DNA of 7,019 nucleotides, from positions 1 through 7,019 of the forward strand of contig JAGCXJ010000354.1 of NCBI GenBank assembly GCA_017961385.1. The letters are read 5' to 3'. The DNA is from Lachnospiraceae bacterium (lineage in GTDB: Bacteria; Bacillota; Clostridia; Lachnospirales; Lachnospiraceae). This document shows, in pieces, positions 1 through 6,057 of the stretch. The translations under genes were made by a program, and so were the position numbers. Each line of letters opens with the position of its first letter. The first letter of the stretch is position 1. Below the pieces are notes generated by a model that did not search any database, had not been told where the DNA came from, and was given only the letters and a program-made list of their open reading frames with translations.

Positions 1-186
1 GATATGGGCCTTGAGGCGATCATTCATTATTCCTCGCCGAGTTTTATGCTTTCAAGGAGCGTTATAAAGAGGGGTATAGAGAGCACATCACCCAACAAGC
101 AGTTTGACAGCGATCATGAGTATGACAAGGTCTTTTACTTTGATCATGCCTTTATGGAAAGAAAGCTTGAAAGCTATCGAGACTGA
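1..186 (+). pseudogene. N-terminal portion of M29-type aminopeptidase, ended by in-frame TGA
   Basis: The frame is open from base 1 and probably continues to the left of the window. The Met codon at 4-6 is unlikely to be the true start, because no ribosome binding site can be seen before it. It encodes about 61 residues of protein-like sequence, including a DSDHEYD stretch and FMERKLESYRD, and then meets TGA at 184-186. The same frame reopens at once and runs to 1257 with no further stop, so I read 1-1257 as one gene with a nonsense codon. From memory, clostridial M29-like aminopeptidases have an N-terminal region of this kind leading directly into the AAVYGGPA segment found downstream; this was not checked against a database. 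The piece contains none of the predicted metal ligands, so on its own it should be inactive. It could also be a sequencing error or a readthrough site. Confidence 0.6.
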
Positions 187-204
187 CTTGATAAGATAAA
201 GGAT

Positions 205-1257
205 ATGGCAGCCGTATACGGCGGACCTGCCTGCATAGAAAGCTTTGGAGAAAAGGCATTCACGCCTGTCAAGAAGGAAGAAAAGACATCTGCTGATTCC
301 CAGACAAAAAAGCTGTTTACTCAATACAGCGCCAGAGCCGGAGAGATATTAAACAGATACGTCAAAGGCGAGGAGAGGAGCTTTACCATTATTGCATTCC
401 CGACTCCTGCCATAGGCGAAAGATTTGAAGATATATTCAGAGAGACGATAGATATCAATACGCTAAACTATGAGCTGTATCGTGATATGCAGCAGATAAT
501 CATAGATACTCTCGATAAAGCAGATTATGTGCATGTTCTTGGAAGAAACAGCAACAGGACTGACATAAATGTACAATTGGTTGACATAACTGATCCGAAT
601 AAAGAGACCAAGTTTGAAAACTGTGTTGCGGATGTCAACATTCCGGTAGGCGAGGTATTTACATCTCCAAGGCTGGAGGGGACGAACGGTATCCTACATG
701 TCAAAGAAGTATTTTTAAATGGTATTCAATTCGTCGATTTGACACTAGAATTTAAGGACGGAATAATAGATAATATAACTTGTGGTAATTATGAGGATAA
801 AGAGGAATGCAAAAAGTTTATCGACACATATCTTCTTTTCAATCATGATACATTACCGCTGGGCGAGTTTGCGATAGGAACAAATACCGTCGCATACAAA
901 GCAACAAAAACATACGGGCTTGATTCTATCATGCCCATACTGATCGCAGAAAAGACAGGACCGCATTTTGCTGTAGGTGATACATGCTATTCTCATGAAG
1001 AGGATGTTGAGACATTTAATCCGAACGGTAAGAAAATAGTAGCCAAGGAGAACAGTTTTTCAGCAAAGAGGAAAACTGATATGCAGGCGGCATACTTTAA
1101 CTGCCATACTGATATCACGATACCTTATGATGAACTGGGAAGCCTTAGTGCGATCAAGAATAATAAAGAAGAGATATTCATCCTAAAGGACGGCAGATTT
1201 GTTCTTGACGGACTTGAGAAACTCAACGAGCCTTTGGATGAGTTGATGATTGATTAA
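205..1257 (+). CDS. M29-type metallo-aminopeptidase, C-terminal catalytic portion (350 aa)
   Basis: This part carries what look like all the catalytic residues of peptidase family M29 (aminopeptidase T/S/II type: cytoplasmic, two-metal, removes N-terminal amino acids from peptides). Counted from the Met at 205, the candidate ligands are Glu150 in NIPVGEVFTSP, Glu221 in LGEFAIGTN, His254 in GPHFAVGD, and His301 and Asp303 in CHTDITIPY, with a candidate catalytic Tyr262. Their order and approximate spacing fit the family. ATG 205 is the first possible start after the TGA at 184-186, but it is a poor one: the only purine-rich stretch (AAAGGA, 198-203) lies one base from the ATG, which is too close for efficient initiation. 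The natural protein probably started left of the window and read through this point. The gene ends 17 nt before purE, so read-through transcription into the purine genes is plausible. Family call is fairly secure; whether this piece is expressed alone is uncertain. Confidence 0.75.
   Translation: MAAVYGGPACIESFGEKAFTPVKKEEKTSADSQTKKLFTQYSARAGEILNRYVKGEERSFTIIAFPTPAIGERFEDIFRETIDINTLNYELYRDMQQIIIDTLDKADYVHVLGRNSNRTDINVQLVDITDPNKETKFENCVADVNIPVGEVFTSPRLEGTNGILHVKEVFLNGIQFVDLTLEFKDGIIDNITCGNYEDKEECKKFIDTYLLFNHDTLPLGEFAIGTNTVAYKATKTYGLDSIMPILIAEKTGPHFAVGDTCYSHEEDVETFNPNGKKIVAKENSFSAKRKTDMQAAYFNCHTDITIPYDELGSLSAIKNNKEEIFILKDGRFVLDGLEKLNEPLDELMID
207..231 (+). other. Potential RNA hairpin downstream of in-frame UGA
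   Basis: GGCAG at 207-211 can pair with CTGCC at 227-231. Inside it, CCG at 212-214 pairs with CGG at 219-221 around a TATA loop, leaving a five-base bulge on the 3' side (222-226). The inner part lies in a perfect 12-base palindrome at 211-222. It begins 20 bases after the UGA. It sits within coding sequence for a segment likely to be conserved (AAVYGGPA), so the pairing may be accidental. No known motif is recognised. Confidence 0.25.
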
Positions 1258-1260
1258 AGA

Positions 1261-1267
1261 AAAGGAG
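1261..1267 (+). promoter_or_regulatory. Ribosome binding site of purE
   Basis: AAAGGAG lies 7 nt before the ATG at 1275, in the 17-nt gap after the aminopeptidase stop. It fixes the purE start. No convincing promoter is visible in the gap or in the last 60 bases of the upstream gene, so purE is probably transcribed from further upstream. Confidence 0.85.
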
Positions 1268-1274
1268 TAAGATT

Positions 1275-1781
1275 ATGCCACAGGTAGGAATAGTAATGGG
1301 AAGCGATTCTGATATGCCGATCATGGCAAAGGCGGCAGAGATGCTGGATCGATTCGGTATCACATATGATATGAACATCATATCAGCACACAGAGAGCCT
1401 CAGGAGTTTTTTAACTACGCAAACAGCGCTGAGGAAAGAGGATACAAGGTCATCATCGCAGGTGCGGGAATGGCAGCTCATCTTCCTGGTATGTGTGCAG
1501 CGATCTTTCCGATGCCCGTTATAGGAATACCTATGCATACAACAAGCCTCGGAGGAAAGGATTCACTCTACTCCATAGTTCAGATGCCCAGCGGAATTCC
1601 CGTGGCTACTGTTGCTATAAACGGCGGAGCGAATGCAGGCATACTTGCTGCAAAGATCCTTGCTACGAGCGATGAGGTCTTGCTTAAAAAGCTCAAGGAC
1701 TACAAGGAAGAGTTAAGAGAACAGGTCGGAGCCAAGGATGCAAAGCTCAGTGAAGTAGGATATAAGAATTACAGTAAATAA
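1275..1781 (+). CDS. purE: N5-carboxyaminoimidazole ribonucleotide mutase
   Basis: PurE (168 aa, normal length for the class I enzyme) converts N5-CAIR to CAIR in the cytoplasm, step 6 of de novo purine synthesis. The sequence shows GSDSD at residues 9-13 (phosphate/ribose binding), SAHR at 37-40 with the expected catalytic His39, AGMAAHLPG at 64-72, and a 97-115 block including SIVQMPSGIPVATVAI. SAHR and the AAHLPG motif favour class I (mutase) over class II (direct AIR carboxylase, which usually has SAHK). Class I PurE normally needs PurK to make N5-CAIR, but no purK is in this window. The start at 1275 is supported by a good ribosome binding site. purM follows after 21 nt, which suggests one operon with purM, purN and purD. 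Confidence 0.97.
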   Translation: MPQVGIVMGSDSDMPIMAKAAEMLDRFGITYDMNIISAHREPQEFFNYANSAEERGYKVIIAGAGMAAHLPGMCAAIFPMPVIGIPMHTTSLGGKDSLYSIVQMPSGIPVATVAINGGANAGILAAKILATSDEVLLKKLKDYKEELREQVGAKDAKLSEVGYKNYSK

Positions 1782-1790
1782 ACTATAAAA

Positions 1791-1796
1791 AAGGAG
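1791..1796 (+). promoter_or_regulatory. Ribosome binding site of purM
   Basis: AAGGAG is 6 nt before the ATG at 1803, within the 21-nt purE-purM gap. No terminator or promoter is visible in the gap. Confidence 0.85.
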
Positions 1797-1802
1797 AATA
1801 TT

Positions 1803-2828
1803 ATGGATTACAAAAAGGCCGGAGTTGATATTGAGGCAGGCTACAAGTCAGTCGAGCTCATTAAGGCATTTGTCAAGGAGACTAACAGACCTGAGGTTAT
1901 CGGAGGTCTGGGAGGCTTTGCAGGAGCATTTTCCATGGAGAAGTTCAAGAGCATGGAAAAGCCTACACTCGTTTCCGGAACGGATGGCTGCGGAACAAAA
2001 GTAAAGCTCGCGTTTTTAATGGACAAGCATGATACCATCGGAATAGATGCGGTTGCTATGTGCGTAAATGATATTGTCTGCGGCGGCGGAGAACCCTTAT
2101 TCTTTTTGGATTATATAGCATGCGGAAAGAACTATCCCGAAAAGATAGCAGCTATCGTTAAAGGCGTTGCCGAAGGATGCAAGCAGGCAGGATGTGCGCT
2201 CATCGGTGGAGAGACGGCGGAGCATCCCGGATTAATGCCTGAGGATGAGTACGATCTTGCAGGATTTGCAGTAGGAATAGTTGATGAAAAGGATATAATA
2301 AGCGGCAAGGATCTGAAAGCTGGCGATGTTCTCATCGGACTTGCATCAACGGGTGTTCACAGCAACGGATTCTCACTTGTGAGAAAGGTCTTTGAAATGA
2401 CCAAGGAAAGCCTTGATACATATTATGATGAACTTGGCGCAAAGCTTGGCGATGTTCTCATTGAGCCTACACGCATATATGTTAAGGCACTGAAAGCAGC
2501 AACTGATGCAGGAGTCAAACTAAAGGCATGCAGCCATATAACAGGCGGCGGCTTTTATGAAAACGTACCCCGTATGCTAAAAGAAGGTACACATGCAAAT
2601 ATAAAGAAGGATTCATATCCCATACCTGCGATATTTGATCTTATGAAAAAGAAGGCTGACCTTGACGAGGACATGATGTACAACACATTCAACATGGGTC
2701 TTGGCATGGTGATAGCAGTTGATAAAGCAGATGTCGATACAGCGATAAAGGCATTTGAATCTGCCGGCGACAAGGCTTATGTTGTCGGAGAGATAACAGA
2801 GGGAGAAAAGGGAGTAACCTTATGCTAG
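1803..2828 (+). CDS. purM: Phosphoribosylformylglycinamidine cyclo-ligase (AIR synthetase)
   Basis: PurM uses ATP to close FGAM into AIR (step 5 of purine synthesis); it belongs to the PurM/SelD/ThiL/HypE ATP-binding fold and normally works as a cytoplasmic dimer. At 341 aa it is the usual length. Visible motifs in order: YKKAGVDIEAG at 3-13, glycine-rich GGLGGFAGAF at 34-43, SGTDGCGTK at 58-66, CVNDIV at 87-92 with the conserved Asp90, GEPLFFLDY at 96-104, GGETAEHPG at 135-143, YDLAGFAVG at 150-158, HSNGFSLVR at 186-194, HITGGGFYENVPR at 245-257 and FNMGLGM at 296-302. The AEHPG form, with His where many orthologues have Met, is one I associate with clostridia. Its last codons overlap the purN start, so the two are probably translationally coupled. 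PurE acts on the carboxylated form of its product. Confidence 0.97.
   Translation: MDYKKAGVDIEAGYKSVELIKAFVKETNRPEVIGGLGGFAGAFSMEKFKSMEKPTLVSGTDGCGTKVKLAFLMDKHDTIGIDAVAMCVNDIVCGGGEPLFFLDYIACGKNYPEKIAAIVKGVAEGCKQAGCALIGGETAEHPGLMPEDEYDLAGFAVGIVDEKDIISGKDLKAGDVLIGLASTGVHSNGFSLVRKVFEMTKESLDTYYDELGAKLGDVLIEPTRIYVKALKAATDAGVKLKACSHITGGGFYENVPRMLKEGTHANIKKDSYPIPAIFDLMKKKADLDEDMMYNTFNMGLGMVIAVDKADVDTAIKAFESAGDKAYVVGEITEGEKGVTLC
2811..2814 (+). promoter_or_regulatory. Ribosome binding site of purN inside purM
   Basis: GGAG (within AAAAGGGAG, 2806-2814) lies 7 nt before the purN ATG at 2822, inside the last codons of purM. It supports the overlapping start over later Met codons. Confidence 0.75.
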
Positions 2829-3445
2829 ACATAGTTGTATGTGTGTCAGGAGGTGGAACCAACCTTCAGGCTATCATTGACAAGATAGAAAGCAAAGAGA
2901 TAACAAATGCCAGGATAAGAGCGGTGATCTCAAACAATTACGGTGTAAAGGCTCTTGAAAGAGCGCAAAATGCCGGGATTGATGCAAAGGTAGTATCACC
3001 TAAGGATTATGATGACAGAGATTTATTCAACAAGGCACTGCTTGATACGGTTAAGGCATATGAGCCAGGTCTTGTCGTGCTTGCGGGATTTCTTGTAAAT
3101 ATACCTGAGGAATTTGTTAAGACATTCAAAAACAGGATAATAAATATTCATCCGTCGCTCATCCCGTCATTTTGCGGTGCAGGCTACTACGGACTAAAGG
3201 TTCACGAAGCTGTCCTTGCAAGAGGAGTCAAGGTCACAGGTGCAACGGCGCATTTTGTAGACGAGGGAACCGATACGGGTCCGATCATATTGCAGAAGGC
3301 GGTTGAAGTATTACCTGATGATACGCCTAAGAGTCTTCAGTTGAGAGTGATGCAGCAGGCGGAGTGGGAGATACTTCCGAAAGCGATCGATCTTTTCGCA
3401 AACGGAAGAATAAAGGTTGTTGATTCAAAGGTTGAGATAGGGTAA
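2822..3445 (+). CDS. purN: Phosphoribosylglycinamide formyltransferase (GAR transformylase)
   Basis: PurN transfers the formyl group of 10-formyltetrahydrofolate to GAR, giving FGAR (step 3 of purine synthesis, folate-dependent route). At 207 aa it is full length. The substrate loop VSGGGTNLQ is at 8-16; LAGFLVNIP at 88-95 belongs to the folate side. The catalytic Asn108 and His110 are in NIHPSLIPSF, and Asp151 in HFVDEGTDTGP (144-154) corresponds to the catalytic Asp144 of the E. coli enzyme. GCGYYG-like and VHEAVL segments (119-133) agree with clostridial relatives. The ATG overlaps the end of purM: ATG at 2822-2824 and the purM TAG at 2826-2828 share a 7-nt overlap, typical of translational coupling. 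The stop is followed directly by the purD ribosome binding site. Confidence 0.97.
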   Translation: MLDIVVCVSGGGTNLQAIIDKIESKEITNARIRAVISNNYGVKALERAQNAGIDAKVVSPKDYDDRDLFNKALLDTVKAYEPGLVVLAGFLVNIPEEFVKTFKNRIINIHPSLIPSFCGAGYYGLKVHEAVLARGVKVTGATAHFVDEGTDTGPIILQKAVEVLPDDTPKSLQLRVMQQAEWEILPKAIDLFANGRIKVVDSKVEIG

Positions 3446-3450
3446 GGAGG
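3444..3450 (+). promoter_or_regulatory. Ribosome binding site that decides the GTG start of purD
   Basis: AAGGAGG is a full anti-16S match. It overlaps the last two bases of the purN stop codon and sits 5 nt before GTG 3456. It supports the GTG start, for which there is no ATG alternative before the nucleotide-binding motif. Confidence 0.88.
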
Positions 3451-3455
3451 ATAGT

Positions 3456-4739
3456 GTGAAAGTACTTATCGTTGGTGGCGGCGGCAGAGAGCATGCCATA
3501 GCCGTGAGCATGAAAAAGAGCAAGAGAGTTGACAAGTTATACTGTGTGCCTGGTAATGCTGGTATTGCACAGATAGCTGAGTGCGAACCTTCCATAGGAG
3601 TTATGGAGTTTGACAAGATCGTATCTTATGCCAAAAAGATACAGCCCGATCTTATATTTGTCGCACCCGATGATCCGCTCGTGGGGGGACTTGTAGATGT
3701 ACTTGAAGCCGAGGGATTCAGAACCTTCGGACCCAGAAAGAATGCTGCGATCCTGGAGGGAAGCAAGGCCTTTTCAAAGGATCTTATGAAAAAATACAAT
3801 ATTCCGACAGCAGCTTACGAGACATTTGATGATGCAGATAAGGCTATTGCGTATCTTGAAAGCGCACAGATGCCCATAGTATTAAAGGCAGACGGACTTG
3901 CACTCGGCAAAGGTGTTCTTATATGCAACACTCTCGAGGAAGCAAAGGCCGGAGTAAAGGAAATAATGCTAGATAAGCACTTTGGCGATTCAGGAAACAA
4001 AATGGTTGTTGAAGAGTTCATGACTGGACGAGAGGTCTCAGTACTGTCATATGTTGACGGAAAGACAATAAAGACAATGACATCGGCTCAGGACCACAAG
4101 AGAGCACTTGACGGCGATCAGGGCTTAAACACAGGAGGCATGGGTAATTTCTCTCCCAGTCCTTTCTATACAAAGGAAGTAGACGATTTCTGCCAGAAGT
4201 ATATATATCAGCCGACTGTTGATGCCATGGCAGCTGAAGGAAGACCGTTTAAAGGAATCATCTTCTTTGGTCTCATGCTTACAGAAAAAGGACCAAGGGT
4301 TCTTGAATACAATGCACGTTTCGGCGATCCCGAGGCACAGGTTGTACTCTGCAGACAGAAGAATGATATAATGGATGTTGTAGATGCCTGCATAGACGGA
4401 ACACTTGATAAGATAGATCTTCAGTTTGAAGACAATGCTGCAGTATGTGTCGTTCTTGCAAGTGAAGGATATCCCGTTTCATATGAAAAAGGCAAGGTTA
4501 TAAAGGGCCTTGAAAACTTTGAGGGCAAGGAAGGATACTACTGTTTCCATGCCGGAACAAAGGAAAAAGATGGACAAATAGTGACAAATGGTGGTAGAGT
4601 ATTAGGCGTGACGGCTGTTGGCAGCGATCTTAAGGATGCCAGACAAAAGGCTTATGAAGCTACCAAGTGGGTCACATTTGACAATAAATACATGAGAAGT
4701 GATATTGGCAAAGCAATAGATGAGGTGGAAAGGAATTAG
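3456..4739 (+). CDS. purD: Phosphoribosylamine-glycine ligase (GAR synthetase)
   Basis: PurD joins glycine to phosphoribosylamine with ATP to make GAR (step 2 of purine synthesis). The 427-aa length is normal for the monofunctional bacterial enzyme, so there is no fusion to purM or purN. Order of parts: N domain with MKVLIVGGGGREHA (1-14) and PGNAGI (32-37); APDDPLVGGLVD (70-81), a variant of the common GPEDPL motif; ATP-grasp domain from about residue 100 with KADGLALGKGV (144-154), VVEEFMTGREVS (184-195), AQDHKR (211-216), NTGGMG (225-230) and EYNARFGDPEAQ (284-295, metal/ATP-binding); then the C domain with NGGRVLGVTA (378-387). Translation starts at GTG 3456 with an excellent ribosome binding site 10 nt after the purN stop. 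Its product feeds PurN, encoded just before it. The next gene begins 4 nt after its stop. Confidence 0.97.
   Translation: MKVLIVGGGGREHAIAVSMKKSKRVDKLYCVPGNAGIAQIAECEPSIGVMEFDKIVSYAKKIQPDLIFVAPDDPLVGGLVDVLEAEGFRTFGPRKNAAILEGSKAFSKDLMKKYNIPTAAYETFDDADKAIAYLESAQMPIVLKADGLALGKGVLICNTLEEAKAGVKEIMLDKHFGDSGNKMVVEEFMTGREVSVLSYVDGKTIKTMTSAQDHKRALDGDQGLNTGGMGNFSPSPFYTKEVDDFCQKYIYQPTVDAMAAEGRPFKGIIFFGLMLTEKGPRVLEYNARFGDPEAQVVLCRQKNDIMDVVDACIDGTLDKIDLQFEDNAAVCVVLASEGYPVSYEKGKVIKGLENFEGKEGYYCFHAGTKEKDGQIVTNGGRVLGVTAVGSDLKDARQKAYEATKWVTFDNKYMRSDIGKAIDEVERN
4729..4734 (+). promoter_or_regulatory. Ribosome binding site deciding the start of the SH3b protein
   Basis: AAAGGA in the last codons of purD lies 9 nt before ATG 4744. 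It favours 4744 over the in-frame ATG at 4720, which would lie 20 nt inside purD and would put a charged MRWKGIRN segment before an otherwise standard signal peptide. Confidence 0.7.
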
Positions 4740-4743
4740 AAAT

Positions 4744-5988
4744 ATGAGATTTGATAAAGCAGTTAAAGGGTTGCTTGCTGCAACGATCGTAACGGCGTCA
4801 ATATATATCGGTGCTTTCGGAAGTATGGCAGCGGGAACCTGCAAGGTATCTGCAGATGCGGCAAAGATAAGACAGACTGCCAGCACATCTGCTGAAGTGG
4901 TAGGAAGTACCGTTAAGGGAAGCAAGCTCGATGTTTTATCTTCTACAAAGGATGGCAGCGGCTATACCTGGTATAAGGTATATGTTGACGGAAATACAAC
5001 AGGTTATATCAGAGCCGATCTTGTCACAGATGTAGACGGTGATATTAAGACAGAATCATCATCTTCTTCCTCATCAGAAACAACCGAGACAAAGAAGACT
5101 GAAGAGACGACTCAGACAGAAACAGTTACTGAAGTTGTTACAACAACTGTTGAAGCATGCGAGTTCACAAGCGGAACAACAACTGATTCAGTCAGTGTAA
5201 GAGAGGGGGCTTCAACAAAATCAAACAAGAAAGCCACAGCTCCTGCTGGACAGGCTCTTTCAATAACAGGACAGGCAAACGGAAGCGATGGAAAGGTATG
5301 GTATCAGATAAGCTACGGTGATGTGAACGGATTCATTAGATCTGATTACGTCAATACATCGACTGAAACTGAAGATACAGGCGAAGCAGAAGCTGATACC
5401 GAGACTGAAGAACCTGAAGAGACCGAGATGGAAGCAGATCTTCCGGTTTCGGCTCCAAACAGCGATTATGAACTGAAATATGAACCAAACAACGAAGGCG
5501 TTGATACATGGTACTTATATGATCATATCAAGGGAACCAGACAGAGCATAGACAACATCAATGCCGTTATGCAGCAGAGCCAGGCAGCAGAGAGCTCAGA
5601 TGCGGGAGATGCTTCAAAGTATAAAAAGATCGTTATCATCATGGGTATCGTTATACTGTTCTTAGTGATCGCGGTTTCCATCCTTCTTTTCAAACTCAGA
5701 GATTCATATGAAGACTGGGAAGATGATGAAGACGATGAGGCTTATGAAGATGAAGTTCCGCAGCGTCCGGTAAGAAAGGCAACACCCGCACCAGCACCGG
5801 TAGTTGAGGATGAACCCAATGATGATGATATAAAGATCGTCACAAAGAAGGGCAAACCTAAAAAGGCATCAGCCATTACCAAACCTTCAAAGGCATTGCA
5901 GGATGACAGGAAGGAAGCATGGCAGTCAAAGAATTTCCTCGACATCGATGATGATATGGAATTCGAATTTTTAGATATTGATAAGTAA
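4744..5988 (+). CDS. Secreted/membrane protein with two SH3b domains, one transmembrane helix and acidic cytoplasmic tail
   Basis: 414 aa from ATG 4744; specific function not recognised. Residues 1-30 form a signal peptide (positive start MRFDKAVKG, hydrophobic core, likely cleavage after Ala29 or Ala30); Cys33 is not in a lipobox. Residues 33-97 and 139-206 are two bacterial SH3 (SH3_3-type) domains with the usual IRQTAS/VREGAS, WYKV/WYQI and GYIRADLV/GFIRSDYV signatures; such domains usually bind cell-wall peptides or glycan. They are joined by a Ser/Thr/Glu-rich linker (103-137) and followed by an acidic Thr/Glu linker (207-232) and a segment with YELKYEPNNEG and WYLYDHIKGTRQSI (242-269). 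A single transmembrane helix spans 296-317. The tail (318-414) has an Asp/Glu cluster, a Pro/Ala and Lys-rich middle, and ends in two FLDID motifs. Predicted topology: domains outside, tail inside. Probably cotranscribed with purD. It may sense or tether to the wall; this is inference. Confidence 0.88.
   Translation: MRFDKAVKGLLAATIVTASIYIGAFGSMAAGTCKVSADAAKIRQTASTSAEVVGSTVKGSKLDVLSSTKDGSGYTWYKVYVDGNTTGYIRADLVTDVDGDIKTESSSSSSSETTETKKTEETTQTETVTEVVTTTVEACEFTSGTTTDSVSVREGASTKSNKKATAPAGQALSITGQANGSDGKVWYQISYGDVNGFIRSDYVNTSTETEDTGEAEADTETEEPEETEMEADLPVSAPNSDYELKYEPNNEGVDTWYLYDHIKGTRQSIDNINAVMQQSQAAESSDAGDASKYKKIVIIMGIVILFLVIAVSILLFKLRDSYEDWEDDEDDEAYEDEVPQRPVRKATPAPAPVVEDEPNDDDIKIVTKKGKPKKASAITKPSKALQDDRKEAWQSKNFLDIDDDMEFEFLDIDK
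5056..5151 (+). repeat. Low-complexity Ser/Thr/Glu linker coding sequence
   Basis: Seven consecutive Ser codons (5056-5076, mixed TCA/TCT/TCC) are followed by a Thr/Glu/Lys-rich stretch up to about 5151. This is compositional bias for a flexible spacer between SH3b domains. The codons are mixed, so it is not a perfect microsatellite and gives no clear sign of slippage. Confidence 0.6.
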
Positions 5989-6010
5989 GTGATCATAGAT
6001 ATTCATTCAG

Positions 6011-6034
6011 GGTTATGACCTTGGATGCATAATC
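6011..6034 (+). promoter_or_regulatory. Inverted repeat upstream of clpC, possible operator or weak hairpin
   Basis: GGTTATG (6011-6017) and CATAATC (6028-6034) pair over seven positions, one of them a G-T wobble, around a 10-base loop. No T-run follows, so it does not look like an intrinsic terminator. It lies in the gap between the SH3b gene and clpC, where a stress-gene operator would be expected. It does not match the direct-repeat CtsR box or CIRCE that I know for clp and heat-shock genes. Confidence 0.3.
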
Positions 6035-6044
6035 ACTATATAAT
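6015..6044 (+). promoter_or_regulatory. Candidate promoter before clpC
   Basis: A perfect TATAAT lies at 6039-6044. The best -35 is ATGACC at 6015-6020 (four of six matches to TTGACA) with an 18-bp spacer. Transcription would begin near 6051, only about 7 nt before the ATG, which would leave the AGGA ribosome binding site (6045-6048) out of the message. An alternative -10, CATAAT at 6028-6033, would keep that site but has no good -35. Confidence 0.3.
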
Positions 6045-6048
6045 AGGA
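6045..6048 (+). promoter_or_regulatory. Weak ribosome binding site of clpC
   Basis: AGGA lies 9 nt before ATG 6058. It is weaker than the sites of the purine genes. No other ATG, GTG or TTG start is available in frame just upstream, and the Clp N-domain begins immediately after 6058. Confidence 0.55.
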
Positions 6049-6057
6049 ATTATCAGC

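Noticed and set aside
4..186. A free-standing 60-residue small protein
   Set aside because: No ribosome binding site before ATG 4, the frame is open to base 1, and the same frame continues after the TGA into the aminopeptidase, so it is part of that gene.
184..186. UGA as selenocysteine
   Set aside because: The position is not near the predicted metal ligands, the hairpin downstream is not a recognisable SECIS, and nothing else in the window points to selenium use.
4720..4743. Upstream in-frame ATG at 4720 as the start of the SH3b protein
   Set aside because: It lies inside purD, has no ribosome binding site at proper distance and adds MRWKGIRN before a standard signal peptide; ATG 4744 has AAAGGA 9 nt upstream.
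4602..4925. Minus-strand open frame of 107 codons across the purD/SH3b junction
   Set aside because: It is a shadow of two well-supported + strand genes, with low-complexity hydrophobic composition and no start signal.
5056..5076. Serine-codon run as a phase-variable simple repeat
   Set aside because: The codons are mixed TCA, TCT and TCC with no uniform unit long enough to favour slippage.
6005..6026. CtsR operator on the minus strand (GGTCATA)
   Set aside because: Only one half-site resembles the heptad; the required tandem second copy is absent.
6011..6040. Intrinsic terminator after the SH3b gene
   Set aside because: The stem is short and AT-rich and no T-run follows.
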